Origin: CBFHMJ01 sp965656875
GTDB taxonomy: Bacteria > Pseudomonadota > Gammaproteobacteria > Enterobacterales > Alteromonadaceae
Assembly: GCA_965656875.1 (NCBI GenBank)
Contig: CBFHMJ010000003.1
Location: 1-64,000, forward strand
Reading direction: 5' to 3'
Length of the DNA: 64,000 bases
The translations under genes were made by a program, and so were the position numbers. Below, in pieces: positions 42,664-56,102 of this stretch. The notes under the pieces are model-generated. The model made no database searches. It was given only the letters and a program-made list of their open reading frames with translations, and had not been told where the DNA came from. Every line of letters begins with the position of its first letter. Position 1 is the first letter of the stretch.

Positions 42664-44617
42664 GGTCATGCCCCGCGTGTAATTCATCTTCATCCAGATT
42701 CAGTGATACCTGAATCGCGCCGGTTTTCTTTTCGATGCTGTCTTTCTGAAGCCGAGGCTTAACCGGATTTTTTTCAAAGAAATGATCCATTAAAGTTCTT
42801 GCTACTGGGGCTGCATTGGTGCCGCCGCCGCCTTTAGCGACGTTTTCGATGGCAACTGCAACCACAAATTGTGGATCGTCATAAGGCGCAAAACCGATGT
42901 ACATCGCATTATCACGGTGGCGTTCATCCATTTCTTCTGCGTTGTATTCTTCGTCTTCAGCAAGACTTACCACCTGGGCAGTACCAGTTTTTCCTGCTGC
43001 CAGATAGTTGGAACCTTTAAATGCCAAACGAGCAGAACCATGACTGACAACTCGGCGCATAGCGTCGAGAACGATATCCCAGTTGCGTTCATTGTTTATT
43101 TGAACCGGTGGGAGATCTTCATCTTGCCAACGGGTTTCTTCACCGGCACGAGAGAAACTGGACACAAGGTGAGGCGTATGCCTTATTCCTTTCATCGCCA
43201 GTACTGAGGTCGCGTAGGCAATTTGCATCGGTGTTGCTGTCCAGTAACTTTGGCCGATGCCCACTGCAATGGTGTCACCCGCATACCAGGGTTGATTGAA
43301 GCGAGCGCGTTTCCAGCCACGAGAAGGCAAAATAGCGGCATATTCTTCATCGATATCTATGCGTGTGGTTTCACCAAAATTAAATTTCGCCATGAAGTCA
43401 CTGATATCATCGATGCCCAGTTTGTACGCCAGGTCATAGAAATAGGTATCACAGGATTGCTCAATGGCTTTGGATACATCAACCAGGCCGTGGCCCCATT
43501 TTTTCCAGTCCCGGTATTTTCGTTTAACACCGGGTATCCGGTAAAAACCGGGATCATGGATTTTGATTTTTTCGTTGATAACATCTTTTTCCAGGCCAAG
43601 CAGGGCAATGAATGGTTTAACGGTTGATGCTGGCGGGTAATAACCCTGAGTGGCTCGGTTGATTAGTGGTCTGTCACGAGAATCACGTAGTTTAGAGTAA
43701 TTCGCATGACTGATGCCGTGAACGAACAGATTCGGGTCATAACCTGGATTTGAATACAGTGCCAGAACTTCACCATTACGTGGGTCCATTGCGACAATGG
43801 CACCCCGATGGTCTTTTAATGCTTCTTTCGCTTGTTGTTGAAGAGTCAGGTCAAGGCTGAGGTATAAATCTTCACCGGGTTGTGAGGGTTCAACTTTGAG
43901 TGTTCGTAACACCCGACCATGACTGTTAATTTCGACTTCACGAAAACCCACAACGCCATGTAATTTTTCTTCGTAGTGTTTTTCCAGCCCTAGTTTACCG
44001 ATATCACGGGTTGCGGCGTAATTCGCTTTTTTGCCTTCTTCATCAAGCTTTTGCAGGTCTTTTTTATTAATTTTTCCTACATATCCAAGTACATGAGTCA
44101 AATCATCAGCGTGGGGGTAGTGACGTGTTAGGCGAGCTTCAATGCTGACGCCATCAAATTTATGCTGGTTGACGGAAAACTCGGCCACTTCTTTGGGATT
44201 AAGATTGGATTTGAGCGCAATACTTTTAAAGCGACGATTATGTCGAACGTCTTTGAGGAAATCTTCACGGTGGTCGGCTGAAATATCGATGATAGTAGCC
44301 AATTCATCGAGTAGTTTGTCCATGTCTTTGATTTTTTCAGGAACAATCTCAAGCGCATAGGAGGGACGATTTTCAGCTAACAGAATCCCGTTTCTGTCGT
44401 AGATCAACCCGCGATTGGGTGCAATGGGAAGAACTTTGATTCGATTGTCGTTTGAACGGGTTTTATAGGTATCGTGTAATTGAACCTGCAAATGATACAG
44501 ATTGGTGATGAGAATACCGATCATGATCACAACAGCAATAAATGCGACCAGAGAGCGTCGCATAAATAAATTAGATTCAGCTGTGTGATCGTGAATCGTA
44601 ATGCGGCTTTGCGGCAT
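42647..44617 (-). CDS. mrdA: Penicillin-binding protein 2 (elongation transpeptidase)
   Basis: A 656-residue bitopic transpeptidase. A single membrane helix (about 19-42) is followed by a dimerisation domain with the [12 protein letters not shown] motif and the penicillin-binding domain. The active-site serine is Ser331 in ASTVKPF (Ser330 in E. coli), with SCDTYFY (SxD) and KTGTAQ. It works with RodA in lateral wall synthesis. It is slightly longer than E. coli PBP2 because of a C-terminal tail. Confidence 0.97.
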   Translation of the reverse strand: MPQSRITIHDHTAESNLFMRRSLVAFIAVVIMIGILITNLYHLQVQLHDTYKTRSNDNRIKVLPIAPNRGLIYDRNGILLAENRPSYALEIVPEKIKDMDKLLDELATIIDISADHREDFLKDVRHNRRFKSIALKSNLNPKEVAEFSVNQHKFDGVSIEARLTRHYPHADDLTHVLGYVGKINKKDLQKLDEEGKKANYAATRDIGKLGLEKHYEEKLHGVVGFREVEINSHGRVLRTLKVEPSQPGEDLYLSLDLTLQQQAKEALKDHRGAIVAMDPRNGEVLALYSNPGYDPNLFVHGISHANYSKLRDSRDRPLINRATQGYYPPASTVKPFIALLGLEKDVINEKIKIHDPGFYRIPGVKRKYRDWKKWGHGLVDVSKAIEQSCDTYFYDLAYKLGIDDISDFMAKFNFGETTRIDIDEEYAAILPSRGWKRARFNQPWYAGDTIAVGIGQSYWTATPMQIAYATSVLAMKGIRHTPHLVSSFSRAGEETRWQDEDLPPVQINNERNWDIVLDAMRRVVSHGSARLAFKGSNYLAAGKTGTAQVVSLAEDEEYNAEEMDERHRDNAMYIGFAPYDDPQFVVAVAIENVAKGGGGTNAAPVARTLMDHFFEKNPVKPRLQKDSIEKKTGAIQVSLNLDEDELHAGHDHASHQ

Positions 44618-44689
44618 TAAAAACTCGCCTTGTTAGTATTTATTAGCGTAAAGCGCGAAAACGTTGAATGGAACAAACAACGGACTCCA

Positions 44690-45160
44690 TTACTCCCGAT
44701 GATACGGGTGATTATTATTAATACTCCATGCCCGATACAGGCTTTCTGCCAGGATAACTCGCACCATAGGGTGGGGCAAGGTTAATGGTGACAGAGACCA
44801 TTTTTGCTCGCTGGCGGCAATACATTCAGGAGCAAGTCCTTCCGGACCGCCAACCAGCAGGCTGACATTACGTCCATCGCTCTGCCAGTTATTCATGTTG
44901 GTAGCGAGCTGTTCGGTCGTCCACGGACGGCCTAAAACTTCCAGGGTAACGATACGATTGCCTTTTGGTACAGCGGCCATCATTTTCTCACCTTCCTGTT
45001 GGAGAATTCGTTTGATATCCGCATTTTTACCACGCTTTCCGGCGGCAACTTCCGTCAAGGTTAACGGCATATCCCGTGGAAAGCGTCGAACATATTCCTG
45101 AAAGCCTGTTGTTACCCAGTCAGGCATTTTCGTACCAACTGCGATTAGCTGTAATTTCAT
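44690..45160 (-). CDS. rlmH: 23S rRNA pseudouridine-1915 N3-methyltransferase
   Basis: A 156-residue SPOUT methyltransferase acting on Psi1915 of 23S rRNA in intact ribosomes. It has the deep-knot SAM-binding LVGGPEGLA and the family C-terminus YRAWSI-x3-HPYHRE. The length is near the 155 of E. coli. It is preceded by rsfS, as usual. Confidence 0.98.
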   Translation of the reverse strand: MKLQLIAVGTKMPDWVTTGFQEYVRRFPRDMPLTLTEVAAGKRGKNADIKRILQQEGEKMMAAVPKGNRIVTLEVLGRPWTTEQLATNMNNWQSDGRNVSLLVGGPEGLAPECIAASEQKWSLSPLTLPHPMVRVILAESLYRAWSINNNHPYHRE

Positions 45161-45203
45161 TATGACTGCTATTCGTTGTTAACAGTGGTTGTGTCTCAGA
45201 CGA

Positions 45204-45524
45204 TTACTCGCCCCACAGTTTTTCCAGTTGGTAGAAGTCGCGTGTTGATTCTTGCATGGCGTGTAAAACAACATCACCTAAATCAACTAACACCCATTCA
45301 CCGACGGTCAGGCCTTCAACACCAAGAATTTCAATCTCGGCTTTTTTCGCTTCCTGAACGACATTTTCAGCAATCGACTGAACGTGGCGTTTTGAATTAC
45401 CTGAACAAATCACCATGTGATCAGTCAGACTGGATTTTTCCGAAACGTCAAACTTAGTTACGTCGCGGGCTTTCATGTCGTCAATTTTTTCTAAAACAAA
45501 TGATAAAAGTTCTGAACTTTCCAA
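45204..45524 (-). CDS. rsfS: Ribosome silencing factor
   Basis: A 106-residue protein of the RsfS/iojap family, which binds large-subunit protein uL14 and blocks subunit joining when nutrients are low. The central DHMVICSGNSKRHVQSIAENV and the WVLVDLGDVVLHAMQESTRDFYQLEKLW ending are diagnostic. It precedes rlmH by 43 bases. Confidence 0.97.
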   Translation of the reverse strand: MESSELLSFVLEKIDDMKARDVTKFDVSEKSSLTDHMVICSGNSKRHVQSIAENVVQEAKKAEIEILGVEGLTVGEWVLVDLGDVVLHAMQESTRDFYQLEKLWGE

Positions 45525-45720
45525 CGGTTTTCCTCGTAGCGTATTTTGACCAATGTCAGTTTCATTGGTTCAGTGTCAGGCGATAAACAGCCTGATTTTA
45601 CAGATTAATGAACTTATACCACGTAAATAGCGGTAAAACGCCGCAACTTTAACACGAATCGGCGCGTATAAACATTATATGTGTCGGGCAGAAATCCGGG
45701 GATTTGCCCTTGTTGTTGAA

Positions 45721-46386
45721 TCAGTCACGATATAAGTCGTGAGTCTTTATGAATTCAATAACATTTTCAGGGATTAAAAAGCGGTTTGAACGATTCTGTC
45801 GAATATTGTCTCTGATTTGTGTGGATGAAATTTCCAGTAAATTGTTTTCGACAAACCAGATTTTGCCACAAGGTAGCGTCAACAAATCATTGATATTCTG
45901 TGTTTCGTGTTGTTGTAAAACATCATGAATGTCGTCCTGATCAGTCGGATGACTACCTGGACGGCCACATACAGCCAGATGACATAACTCAAACAAGTTT
46001 TCCCACTCGTACCAGGATTTTAAGGAGAGCAGCGAATCCATCCCCATGATAAAGATTAATGGTCTGTCTTTGCCGATATCTGCCTGGGCGCGTAGTTTTC
46101 TGAGGGTTTTGACGGAATATGATGGCGTATCAGCGGTTAGCTCAATCAGTTCGGAACGAAAAGCAGGGAAAGTATCAGCAGCCAGTGCCACCATATCAGC
46201 CCGTTGTTGTGACGAAACAGACGGTGATGCCTTATGCGGTGGAATATGGCAAGGCATCAGCCGAACATCATTTAAATTCAATCGTTCAGCCACTTCAATA
46301 CCCATCCGTAAATGTCCGTTATGAATTGGGTCAAATGTTCCGCCGAGTATACCAACGGGTTGCCTGATTACTTCGTTTTCCATCAT
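45721..46386 (-). CDS. nadD: Nicotinate-mononucleotide adenylyltransferase
   Basis: A 221-residue nucleotidyltransferase that makes deamido-NAD from nicotinate mononucleotide and ATP. The GGTFDPIHNGHL motif (with HxGH) and ISSTQIRDNI (ISxTxxR) are intact. The length matches the family. It lies between holA and rsfS. The 196-base gap before rsfS may hold a promoter, but none was assigned. Confidence 0.97.
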   Translation of the reverse strand: MMENEVIRQPVGILGGTFDPIHNGHLRMGIEVAERLNLNDVRLMPCHIPPHKASPSVSSQQRADMVALAADTFPAFRSELIELTADTPSYSVKTLRKLRAQADIGKDRPLIFIMGMDSLLSLKSWYEWENLFELCHLAVCGRPGSHPTDQDDIHDVLQQHETQNINDLLTLPCGKIWFVENNLLEISSTQIRDNIRQNRSNRFLIPENVIEFIKTHDLYRD

Positions 46387-46415
46387 TCTGATCGTTTTAA
46401 CTATTTTGCAGCTTA

Positions 46416-47471
46416 TTAGCTGACTAACGCGGGATTCGAATCTGTGAGAGAGTAATTATCGAGACGTCCGGGTTGCACCATACTCAGACATAAATGCGCC
46501 ATACTGACCCAGGGATTGGTCAGGGTAAAAGATTTGATGGCGATATCGAGTTTACTCGCAGACTGAATGAGTTGCTCAAGGTGCGACAGTGAGAATCGGG
46601 TTAGGGCGCCGGACAATAAAGACTGACGATTTTTCCAGACTTTATGATTCGTGAGTACCTGTGTGAGCGGAGTGCCAGATTCAGCTTCAAGTTTCATTTC
46701 ATAAAGCTGGATGATTTCCCGGCTAAGTGCCCAACTGACAATGGTTGGCTCAATACCTTCATGTTGCAATCGGTTTAGTATCTTTATGACTTGCTTACTT
46801 TTACCAGCCAACAGTTCATCCGTAAGCTGGAAAACATTGAATTGAGACTGATTGATCAGTGCGGGTTCCAGCCATTGCGCATCAACAACCTGAGGTGTCT
46901 GTTGCAAAGCGAGTTTTTCCAGCTCCTGTGCAACTGCGAGCAAGTTACCGGTAAAAAAATCCGCCAGTAAATTGATGGCATCATCAGCCAACCTTAGCTG
47001 GTGGAACTGAGCGCGTTGGCGTATCCAGCGTGTCAGATGATTACCTTCCACCGGCCAGGTAGGAATATAAACACCTTGTTGATTCAAGGTCTTGAACCAC
47101 TTGGTATTCTGAACATTGCTACTGAGCTTTGGCCCATGAAGCAGCATGATAATATCCGGCGATGCCTGTTCGGCTATACCGGACAGAATCTTACCTGTTG
47201 CTGCTGAAATCTTGGGGTCGGGTATGTCTATTTCAATAATTTTACGTGCAGAGAATAACGACAGGCTGTTGTACTCCATCAGTACATCATCCCAGTTGAA
47301 TCCTTTATCAGCGGTAAAGCTAATTCGCTCATCGAACCCTTGTTGGCGGGCAAACTGGCGAATCATATCAACAGATTCTATTTTTTGAAGCGGCTCATCA
47401 CCGAAGATCAGATAGAATCCATTCAGCCCTTTTTGTAGCTGTTGTTGCAATTGATTGGGATAAAGCCGCAC
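46416..47471 (-). CDS. holA: DNA polymerase III delta subunit
   Basis: A 351-residue clamp-loader subunit (E. coli 343) that opens the beta clamp. The N-terminal YLIFGDEPLQKIESVD and the clamp-binding region (SLSLFSARKIIEID) are recognisable, followed by the helical collar domain. It starts with GTG 12 bases after lptE. Confidence 0.95.
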   Translation of the reverse strand: MRLYPNQLQQQLQKGLNGFYLIFGDEPLQKIESVDMIRQFARQQGFDERISFTADKGFNWDDVLMEYNSLSLFSARKIIEIDIPDPKISAATGKILSGIAEQASPDIIMLLHGPKLSSNVQNTKWFKTLNQQGVYIPTWPVEGNHLTRWIRQRAQFHQLRLADDAINLLADFFTGNLLAVAQELEKLALQQTPQVVDAQWLEPALINQSQFNVFQLTDELLAGKSKQVIKILNRLQHEGIEPTIVSWALSREIIQLYEMKLEAESGTPLTQVLTNHKVWKNRQSLLSGALTRFSLSHLEQLIQSASKLDIAIKSFTLTNPWVSMAHLCLSMVQPGRLDNYSLTDSNPALVS

Positions 47472-47483
47472 GTTGTTTGCCGA

Positions 47484-47987
47484 TTAGTTTGTGGTTTTGA
47501 TACTGGCTAACTGGCGGATAACACGATTGGCAGCTTGCACACGCATTTCTTTCAATATCACGTTTAATTCACGAGATTTTGCCAGCGCTTTATCAGGATC
47601 GTCCTGATAGTCTCGATAGATCTCAAAATTAAATGACTGAGATTCTTTACCCGGGATCATGACTTCGTAAAACACACTGTAAATCAGTTCATATTCGGCA
47701 ACCTGACCATTTGGAAATAAGGTCAGTGTTCGACGATCCAGGTTATCTTTAATAAGTCGCAGTTGTGTGGCGGTAGATGAATCGGTGAGCGTGACATCAT
47801 TGGCGATCAATTGTTGTTTTACAAGCCGGGTTAATTCTGAATGCTGGTCAAAACTTTGTACGCTTAATGACTTGAATACTTCTGGTAAATAATGGCTACC
47901 GCGAAGCTTAAAACCACAACCTGACAGCAAGAGGGCCGAGGCTAAAATAACAGTGATCGTTTTGTAGAACAGATTAAGTTTTTTCAT
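47484..47987 (-). CDS. lptE: LPS assembly lipoprotein LptE
   Basis: A 167-residue outer-membrane lipoprotein that plugs the LptD barrel during LPS insertion. The lipobox is LLSGC (Cys24), followed by GFKLRG, the family's opening. The small alpha/beta fold and the position between leuS and holA agree. The message follows leuS after 108 bases. Confidence 0.95.
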   Translation of the reverse strand: MKKLNLFYKTITVILASALLLSGCGFKLRGSHYLPEVFKSLSVQSFDQHSELTRLVKQQLIANDVTLTDSSTATQLRLIKDNLDRRTLTLFPNGQVAEYELIYSVFYEVMIPGKESQSFNFEIYRDYQDDPDKALAKSRELNVILKEMRVQAANRVIRQLASIKTTN

Positions 47988-48095
47988 CGGTATTCGCTTA
48001 TACAGGGCTTCTTCAGGTTTTCTGGTACTTTCAATTCAAAAGGCACGTGAAACGTGTTCACGTGCCTGGTCAATGATTATGCGAGGGATAACTGA

Positions 48096-50762
<2,667 letters not shown>

Positions 50763-50892
50763 CTATTGCTATCATTCAATAGAAAGGGCGCTAGTTTACC
50801 GCGATCTGACGTAAATCAACAAGCGTATTCCAGTGGCTTGATTATAATTCAAAGTATTGGGTCTTTTTGCCTGGTCAACGGAGGTCATATTT

Positions 50893-51381
50893 ATGCCTGA
50901 ACAACGTCCTGATGATTATAATTCGTGGGTTAGTTCTTTTGTTAACTGGTTAAAAAAAGAGAAGGAAACAGGTGCCGAACGGTTCCATAATGCATCTGAA
51001 GCAGTGGATGAATGGTGGCAAACGTTACAGGAAGTGACGCGTGATGATTTCGCGTCAATGAAGCATTATCTGGAACAGGATCTCGCCAGCTTTATCTGGC
51101 ATTACAAAGATGACATGAGCCGAAGTGATTTTGTGCAGACAATGAAAGAATCCGTCTGGAATGAATTGGCTGAAATTACTGACCGTTCTAAAGTCGAGTG
51201 GATGGAGTTGCCACAAGACTTTAAGCATAAAGGTCACTGGCAAGCGGGAGAGTGGGTTGGCATGGGCACGTTAGTGTGTAAAAACTGTCATCATCAGTTG
51301 GAAGTCACGCATCCGATAAAAATTACTGACTGTACTGAATGTGGTGGTAATGATTTTTTGCGAGAGCCTTTAGCCCCTTAA
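50893..51381 (+). CDS. ybeL: YbeL-type zinc-ribbon protein (DUF1451)
   Basis: A 162-residue protein. The ATG at 50893 has ACGGAGG nearby. The N-terminal two thirds form Trp-rich amphipathic helices, and the C-terminus has a zinc ribbon with CKNC and CTEC pairs about 20 residues apart. This is the YbeL/DUF1451 family, whose function is unknown. The gene next to leuS and divergent from it is the same arrangement as in E. coli. Confidence 0.9.
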   Translation: MPEQRPDDYNSWVSSFVNWLKKEKETGAERFHNASEAVDEWWQTLQEVTRDDFASMKHYLEQDLASFIWHYKDDMSRSDFVQTMKESVWNELAEITDRSKVEWMELPQDFKHKGHWQAGEWVGMGTLVCKNCHHQLEVTHPIKITDCTECGGNDFLREPLAP

Positions 51382-51405
51382 AAAAACATAGCGGCATAGG
51401 AACTT

Positions 51406-51444
51406 AAAAAGCCAGCTCTTTATCACAAAAGAGCTGGCTTTTTT
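51406..51444. terminator. Bidirectional rho-independent terminator
   Basis: AAAAAGCCAGCTCTT and AAGAGCTGGCTTTTTT form a perfect stem of about 15 pairs. It lies between the convergent ybeL and RND-pump genes and serves both strands. Confidence 0.93.
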
Positions 51445-51459
51445 CTTCAGATTGACGGA

Positions 51460-54400
51460 TTAGGAGGGACGACCTTTGATTTTTTCCCGCATAGATTGCA
51501 AGGCAATGTAGAACGATGGGATAAAGAAGATCCCGACGAATGTTGCCATGATCATGCCACATAATACGACCCAGCCAATTGACATCCGGCTGGCGGCTCC
51601 TGCACCTGATGCAAAAGCCAGTGGCAACACGCCCAGGATAAAAGACATCGCGGTCATCATTACAGCACGGAATCTTAATGCTGCTGCTTGTTGAGCGGCT
51701 TCCTGAATAGATAGTCCTTGTTCACGTAACTGCTTGGCGAATTCAACAATCAGAATGGCGCTTTTCGATGCCAGCCCAATCAACATAACAATACCAACCT
51801 GAGCGTAAAGATTGTTATTCAGGAATGGTAAAAGCTTCAGCGGTAACATGGCACCAAATACCGCAATAATGACGGATAACATAACGGCGACTGGAATTGT
51901 CCAGCTTTCATACTGTGCAACCAGGAACAGGTAAGCAAACAGAATCGCCAGCGAGAAAATCAGGATTACTACGTTGCCAGCTTCCAGCTCTTGTAACGAA
52001 GAGCCTGTCCATTCCAGTACATAGCCATCTGGTAATGCTGTTTTAGCCAGTTGGTTCATCGCGTTAATGGCATCGCCGGTACTGTAGCCTGGTGCTTCAT
52101 TCCCCTGAATCGCCGCTGTTTTACGCATGTTGTAACGATTGATAACCTGAGGACCAAGAATGGACTCGATCGTCATTAATGCAGAAAGCGGTACCATTTC
52201 ATCTTTGTTGTTTTTCACATGAATGTTGGCAATGTCATCAATATCTTCTCTGAATTCAGATTTTGCCTGGACCATGACCCGATAGACTTTTCCGTACAGA
52301 TTGAAATCATTGACATAAGCGGCACCCATGTTGGCATTCAGCGTATCAAAGATGTCAGACAGCGAAATCCCCAGGGTGTAGGCTTTTTCTCGATCAATAT
52401 CAATAAAGTATTGAGGCACGTTGGCAGAGAAAGTGCCGAAAACAGTTGTCATTTCAGGCTGTTGATTTGCGGTAAAAATAAGGCTTCGAAGTGCCGATGC
52501 CAGCTCTTGAGGAGATTTACCTTCGATATCCTGGATTTGCCCGGCAAAACCACCACTGTTACCTAATCCGGAAATGGCGGGTAATGGAAAGGCGAATGCC
52601 TGAGCCTGAGGAAGAGACTGTAATGCAGCATTGATTTTACGAAGGATGACATACCATTGAACGTCTTGTGTCGTCCGTTCTTTCCAGTCGGTAAGAATGG
52701 GAATCATCAAAGCACTGTTTGACGCAGCTCCGGATAAAATACTGTAACCATTAATCACAATAACATCCTGAACGCCTTCTACCTGACGAATCAACTCACT
52801 GGCTCTGGTTGTAACTTCGCTTGTCCGGTTCAGTGAAGCGCCATCGGGAAGCTGGATGTTAGCCATAAACGCACCATTATCTTCCAGTGGTATAAAACCT
52901 GTGGGTGTGGTTTTAAATAGTGCGACTGTGCCCAGTGTCATTAATCCCAGTAATGACATCATCAGGAAATTTCGGCTATTCAGACGTTGAACGGTATTAC
53001 TGTATCTGGTTCTTGCTCCTTCCACACCGCGACCAAAGGCTGCGAGTGGCCCAGTTTTTGGCTGGCTGTCTTTCTTTAATAGTAAACGGGAAAGGGCAGG
53101 TGCAAGGGTTAGGGCATTGAGTGATGAAATCGACACTGCCACACAAATCGTAACGGCAAATTGTTTGTAGAGTTCACCGGTAATACCAGGCATAAAGGCG
53201 ACGGGTACGAATACGGCCAATAGTACAAGCGTGGTGGCAATGACTGGGCCGAATACCTCTTTCATCGCTTTAGCCGTTGCTTCAGCTGGTGTTAAATCGC
53301 CTTCCTGGAGGTGGTGTTGTACGTTTTCCACGACGACAATTGCATCATCGACCACGATACCAATCGCCAGAATGATCGCGAATAGTGAGATTGTGTTAGC
53401 GGTGAATCCAACCGCGTAGATAACAGCAAATGTGCCAATGAGTGAGACTGGAATGGTGAGTGCTGGAATAAGCGTTGAGCGCCAGTCACCCAGAAATAAC
53501 CAGGTGACGATTACAACCAGTATAAAGGTGATAAACAGTGTTTCGATAACTTCGTCGACGGAGGCTCGAACGAATTTAGTGGTATCGTACAAAATGCCAT
53601 ATTGAACATCAGGCGGGAATCGTTCTTTCAGGCGCTCAAGTTCTGCGTAAACTTTATCCGCGACTTCCAGAGCATTCGCGCCGGGGGACTGGTACACACC
53701 AATCGATGCGGCTGGTTTACTGTTTAACTGAGATTCCGTCGCGTAGGATTCAGAACCTAATTCGAGTTGTGCAACGTCTTTCAGATACAGGAAAGAACCA
53801 TCTTCGTTTGCACGAACAATAATATCTTCAAATTCCTCAGCTGTGACCAGGCGTCCACGCGCTTTCAAGGTATATTCAAACTGCTGCGGGCCGCCAAAGG
53901 GTGGCGCGCCTAATTGACCTGCTGACGCCTGAATATTCTGGTTTCGAATGGCATTAGCAATGTCACTGGTCGTCAGGTTTAAAGCGGTAAGTCGGTTCGG
54001 ATCAATCCAGACGCGCATACCGTAATCTTTAGAACCAAACTGGCTGACAGAACCCACACCATTAATACGGGACAGCTCGTCCTGAATGTTGATGGACGCG
54101 TAATTCGACAGGTAAAGTTCATCAATCTCAGGATTATCCGAGAACAGGTTAATAACCATCAACATATTAGACGATTGTTTCTGTGTGGTTACACCCTGAC
54201 GTTTTACTTCCTCAGGTAAGCGCGAATTGGCCTGCGTAACCCGGTTTTGTACATTAATGGTTGCCAGATCCGGATCGGTGCCCACCGCAAATGTAACGGT
54301 GAGTGAATAGCCGCCATCATTGCCACTGTTTGATGACATATAAATCATGTCATCTACACCGTTTACTTCTGCTTCGATGATTTGAGCGACAGCTTGTTCG

Positions 54401-54573
54401 ACAACTTCTGCATTAGCGCCCGGGTAGCTGGCACTGACCTGAACCTGAGGTGGCGTAATGTCGGGAAACTGTGTGATAGGGATGGCTTTTAACGCCAGTC
54501 CACCTGCCAACATAATGACAATGGATATGACGAGAGCAAACTTGGGACGATCAATAAAAAATAATGAAAACAC
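51460..54573 (-). CDS. RND-family multidrug efflux transporter (HAE1 type, AcrB-like)
   Basis: A 1037-residue inner-membrane proton-driven pump. It has the standard twelve-helix, two-large-loop plan. The N-terminal [14 protein letters not shown], the [23 protein letters not shown] segment and [18 protein letters not shown] with its paired Asp residues in helix 4 (proton relay) are diagnostic of the drug-exporting HAE1 group. It needs the adaptor encoded two bases upstream and an outer-membrane TolC-type channel, which is not in the window. The substrate cannot be read from sequence. Confidence 0.95.
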   Translation of the reverse strand: MFSLFFIDRPKFALVISIVIMLAGGLALKAIPITQFPDITPPQVQVSASYPGANAEVVEQAVAQIIEAEVNGVDDMIYMSSNSGNDGGYSLTVTFAVGTDPDLATINVQNRVTQANSRLPEEVKRQGVTTQKQSSNMLMVINLFSDNPEIDELYLSNYASINIQDELSRINGVGSVSQFGSKDYGMRVWIDPNRLTALNLTTSDIANAIRNQNIQASAGQLGAPPFGGPQQFEYTLKARGRLVTAEEFEDIIVRANEDGSFLYLKDVAQLELGSESYATESQLNSKPAASIGVYQSPGANALEVADKVYAELERLKERFPPDVQYGILYDTTKFVRASVDEVIETLFITFILVVIVTWLFLGDWRSTLIPALTIPVSLIGTFAVIYAVGFTANTISLFAIILAIGIVVDDAIVVVENVQHHLQEGDLTPAEATAKAMKEVFGPVIATTLVLLAVFVPVAFMPGITGELYKQFAVTICVAVSISSLNALTLAPALSRLLLKKDSQPKTGPLAAFGRGVEGARTRYSNTVQRLNSRNFLMMSLLGLMTLGTVALFKTTPTGFIPLEDNGAFMANIQLPDGASLNRTSEVTTRASELIRQVEGVQDVIVINGYSILSGAASNSALMIPILTDWKERTTQDVQWYVILRKINAALQSLPQAQAFAFPLPAISGLGNSGGFAGQIQDIEGKSPQELASALRSLIFTANQQPEMTTVFGTFSANVPQYFIDIDREKAYTLGISLSDIFDTLNANMGAAYVNDFNLYGKVYRVMVQAKSEFREDIDDIANIHVKNNKDEMVPLSALMTIESILGPQVINRYNMRKTAAIQGNEAPGYSTGDAINAMNQLAKTALPDGYVLEWTGSSLQELEAGNVVILIFSLAILFAYLFLVAQYESWTIPVAVMLSVIIAVFGAMLPLKLLPFLNNNLYAQVGIVMLIGLASKSAILIVEFAKQLREQGLSIQEAAQQAAALRFRAVMMTAMSFILGVLPLAFASGAGAASRMSIGWVVLCGMIMATFVGIFFIPSFYIALQSMREKIKGRPS

Positions 54574-54575
54574 GG

Positions 54576-55679
54576 CTATTTCTCCGTCGGGTTAACGGCA
54601 ATACCAGGTTTTACTTTCTGTAGGCCTTCGATAATGATTCTTTCTCCGGCACGTAATCCTGATTTGATAACCCAGCGTCCTTCTTGTTGCTGACCCGTTT
54701 CAACCATGCGTTTCTGCACGGTGTTGTCATCTTTCAAGACCAGCACAAAAAAGCCTTGTTGATCCTTTTGTACGGCTGACTGGGCAATAACGATACCTGT
54801 TTCCTGCTCTTTAGGCTCAATGATGACGTTCACATATTCGCCGGGAATTAGCAGACCGTCAGGATTGGCAAATCTGGCTCTGACCTGCATAGTATCTGTG
54901 GTTGTACTGACCGTGGTATCAACATAATCGAATTCACCTTGTTGTTGATACACCGAGCCATCAGACAAGATAAGGCGCGGTCTGACCGGCGGGTTACGTA
55001 AATCCATGCCTTTTCGTCTTGCATCAATTAAATCTTTTTCGCTGACACTGATATTGACGTAAATCGGATCTACGCTGGTAACGGTTGCCAGAGGATCACT
55101 GTTAGTATCAATCAGTGCATTTTTGCTGAATGTCGCTTTTGATACTTTGCCGGTGAATGGTGCTTTAATTTCTGTGTAGGACAAATCAAGTTCGGCTGAT
55201 TCTAAAGCCGCTTTTGCCTGCATAACTTGCGCCCGATTGACCTGTTCATCGGCTTCGGCTTTATCCAGATCAGCTTGTGAAGCGGCACCACGTTTGATCA
55301 GATCTTTGGTTCGACGTAATGACGCTATGCTGTTCTTCAGATTCGCTTCAGCTGCGGCGACATCGGCTTTGCGCTGTTTAACCACGATAGCGTAGGGTTG
55401 TTTTTCTATCGTAAATAGCAATTCATCCTGTTGTACCAGGGCTCCTTCACGATAGTGGCGTTGTTCCAGATAACCTTTGACTCTCGCTCTGAGTTCGACG
55501 TGTTCAATAGCTTTAACTCGTCCAACATAATCGAACTGAGGAGATATTTTTTCTTCCTGAACGGTTTTTACGATTACACCGGGTGCAGGATTTTCTGTCG
55601 CTGCTTTGGAAGGCAACGCAAAGATAATCGCCGGAATAATGAGGATGGACAAAAAGAACGTTCTGGCTCGGACAGACAT
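54576..55679 (-). CDS. RND efflux periplasmic adaptor (AcrA-like)
   Basis: A 367-residue membrane-fusion protein. The ATG at 55679 follows a TAAGGA site and gives a clean signal peptide (hydrophobic about 7-22, ending SKA-A); the longer frame would put about 31 polar residues in front. The lipobox Cys of AcrA is absent, so it is probably anchored by other means or soluble. The barrel-sandwich, coiled-coil hairpin (about 90-165) and beta-barrel domains follow in order. No TetR-type regulator is adjacent. Confidence 0.93.
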   Translation of the reverse strand: MSVRARTFFLSILIIPAIIFALPSKAATENPAPGVIVKTVQEEKISPQFDYVGRVKAIEHVELRARVKGYLEQRHYREGALVQQDELLFTIEKQPYAIVVKQRKADVAAAEANLKNSIASLRRTKDLIKRGAASQADLDKAEADEQVNRAQVMQAKAALESAELDLSYTEIKAPFTGKVSKATFSKNALIDTNSDPLATVTSVDPIYVNISVSEKDLIDARRKGMDLRNPPVRPRLILSDGSVYQQQGEFDYVDTTVSTTTDTMQVRARFANPDGLLIPGEYVNVIIEPKEQETGIVIAQSAVQKDQQGFFVLVLKDDNTVQKRMVETGQQQEGRWVIKSGLRAGERIIIEGLQKVKPGIAVNPTEK

Positions 55680-56102
55680 GTCGAATTCCTTACTCTGAAA
55701 AATTGCGCACGGAGTGGTTGGTTGAACGAGTTTACTGGAGAAATCAGACAGCCAACTGCGTAAAACGTTCATACATCTTTAACTTTAGTCGAAAATTTTA
55801 TGGCTGCGATGTTAAAGCGCGGATATAGTGCCTGATTTCGTTAATCTGACTTTGTTTGATATCAATAAAAGCCATGTAAAACGATTGCTTTGACGGTTTT
55901 TTAACCTGGATTTCCCGCATTTACTTTTCCGGGGATCAAATGTTCTCTTGAATATGCATTTTTGCAATTGTGCATGCTACTACGCTGCGTTAAGCTTTTG
56001 TTCAGCTTAAATTCTTTGTATTCATGCTGGTGGTACACAAGGCAGAATGCCGGAATTTCACCATCAGTTTTGCTTTCGTATTTCATCAGAAGGATCACTC
56101 CT
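55680..56102. other. Divergent intergenic region, adaptor gene to Lon-like gene
   Basis: About 420 bases between two divergent genes. No open frame with a credible start was kept, and no RNA gene is seen. A small inverted repeat, TTAAGC and GCTTAA around nine bases, lies at 55990-56005 to 56010. Promoters for both directions must be here but none matched well enough to place. Confidence 0.4.

Noticed and set aside
43223..43627. A 134-codon plus-strand frame inside mrdA
   Set aside because: mrdA on the minus strand shows all catalytic motifs through this stretch, so the opposite frame is a shadow.
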